This document shows, piece after piece, positions 5,156 through 5,305 of a stretch of DNA of 5,305 nucleotides. Each line of letters opens with the position of its first letter. The first letter of the stretch is position 1. The stretch spans positions 1 to 5,305 of the forward strand of contig JAFLZI010000036.1 in NCBI GenBank assembly GCA_029785625.1, given 5' to 3'. This DNA comes from Nitrososphaerota archaeon. Lineage in GTDB: Archaea > Thermoproteota > Nitrososphaeria > Nitrososphaerales > UBA183. The position numbers and the translations under genes are program-made. The notes below the pieces were generated by a model, which saw nothing but the letters and a program-made list of their open reading frames with translations, searched no databases and was not told where the DNA came from.

Positions 5156-5305
5156 ATGGCAAAGGGGGACGGAAGGCAGATTCTGATGGTAGGCACCCGC
5201 AAGGGCGCCTTCGTCTTCACGTCTGACAGCGGGCGGAGAAGCTGGAAGCTGTCCGGCCCCGAGCTGAAGGGGAACGAAACCTATCACATGGCCTACGACA
5301 GGCGC
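5156..5305 (+). CDS. BNR/Asp-box beta-propeller protein (sialidase-like or VPS10/YCF48-like fold), N-terminal 50 codons, cut by window edge
   Basis: Only the first 50 residues are visible. They read as one blade of an Asp-box propeller: QILMVGTRKGAFVFTSDSG is a strand pair leading to an Asp-box-like element (TSDSG at 22-26, with Trp30 where the box tryptophan falls, one residue later than the usual spacing). WKLSGPELKG and the YHMAYD start of the next strand follow. Proteins of this kind are commonly labelled exo-alpha-sialidase, glycosyl hydrolase or WD40/YVTN/BNR-like, but that label reflects the fold. Nothing here shows sialidase catalysis, and no signal peptide is seen, so a cytoplasmic location is likely. 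It follows the second MoaD-like gene by ten bases with its own SD, so the two are probably one operon. Function is unknown. Confidence 0.75.
   Translation, partial: MAKGDGRQILMVGTRKGAFVFTSDSGRRSWKLSGPELKGNETYHMAYDRR

Overview
This window is a compact molybdenum cofactor (Moco) biosynthesis locus with G+C around 60% by eye. An archaeal host is the best reading, possibly a Thermoproteota or Thaumarchaeota-type lineage. The evidence is TATA-like boxes about 27 bases upstream of start codons that lack Shine-Dalgarno (SD) sites, SD sites reserved mostly for operon-internal genes, frequent TTG and GTG starts, and protein variants that look archaeal. The lineage is an inference; the pathway assignment is not in doubt.

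Layout, left to right: the 3' part of a divergent moeA (+, cut by the window edge) runs head-on into a minus-strand operon moaA-moaD-moaE (positions 2554 down to 838). moaE and moeA end in the same CTAG. A 66-bp divergent promoter region (2555-2620) separates moaA from the plus-strand pair moaC-moaB (2621-3582), which overlap by ATGA. A 53-bp convergent gap leads to a minus-strand E1-type activating enzyme fused to a rhodanese domain (3636-4781). A second divergent promoter region (4782-4869) leads to a second MoaD/ThiS-like ubiquitin-fold protein (4870-5145). That is followed by the first 50 codons of a BNR/Asp-box beta-propeller protein that runs off the right edge.

The genes cover nearly the whole pathway. 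MoaA and MoaC make cyclic pyranopterin monophosphate (cPMP) from GTP. MoaE with thiocarboxylated MoaD adds the dithiolene sulfurs to give molybdopterin. The MoeB/ThiF-like E1-rhodanese adenylates the MoaD Gly-Gly tail and probably relays sulfur to it. MoaB adenylylates molybdopterin and MoeA inserts the metal. No nucleotide-attachment (MobA-type) or molybdate transport gene is visible.

The less ordinary part is the right end. A second Gly-Gly-ending MoaD-like protein is transcribed divergently from the only E1 in the window and apparently co-transcribed with a beta-propeller protein of unknown role. This suggests a second sulfur-transfer or protein-modification branch sharing the E1. Also of interest are short N5-spaced dyads in both divergent promoter regions, a MoeA with unusual active-site motifs, and Gly-Gly codons that double as SD sites for the next gene. 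No RNA genes, mobile elements, CRISPR arrays or gene-free stretches above 100 bases were seen.
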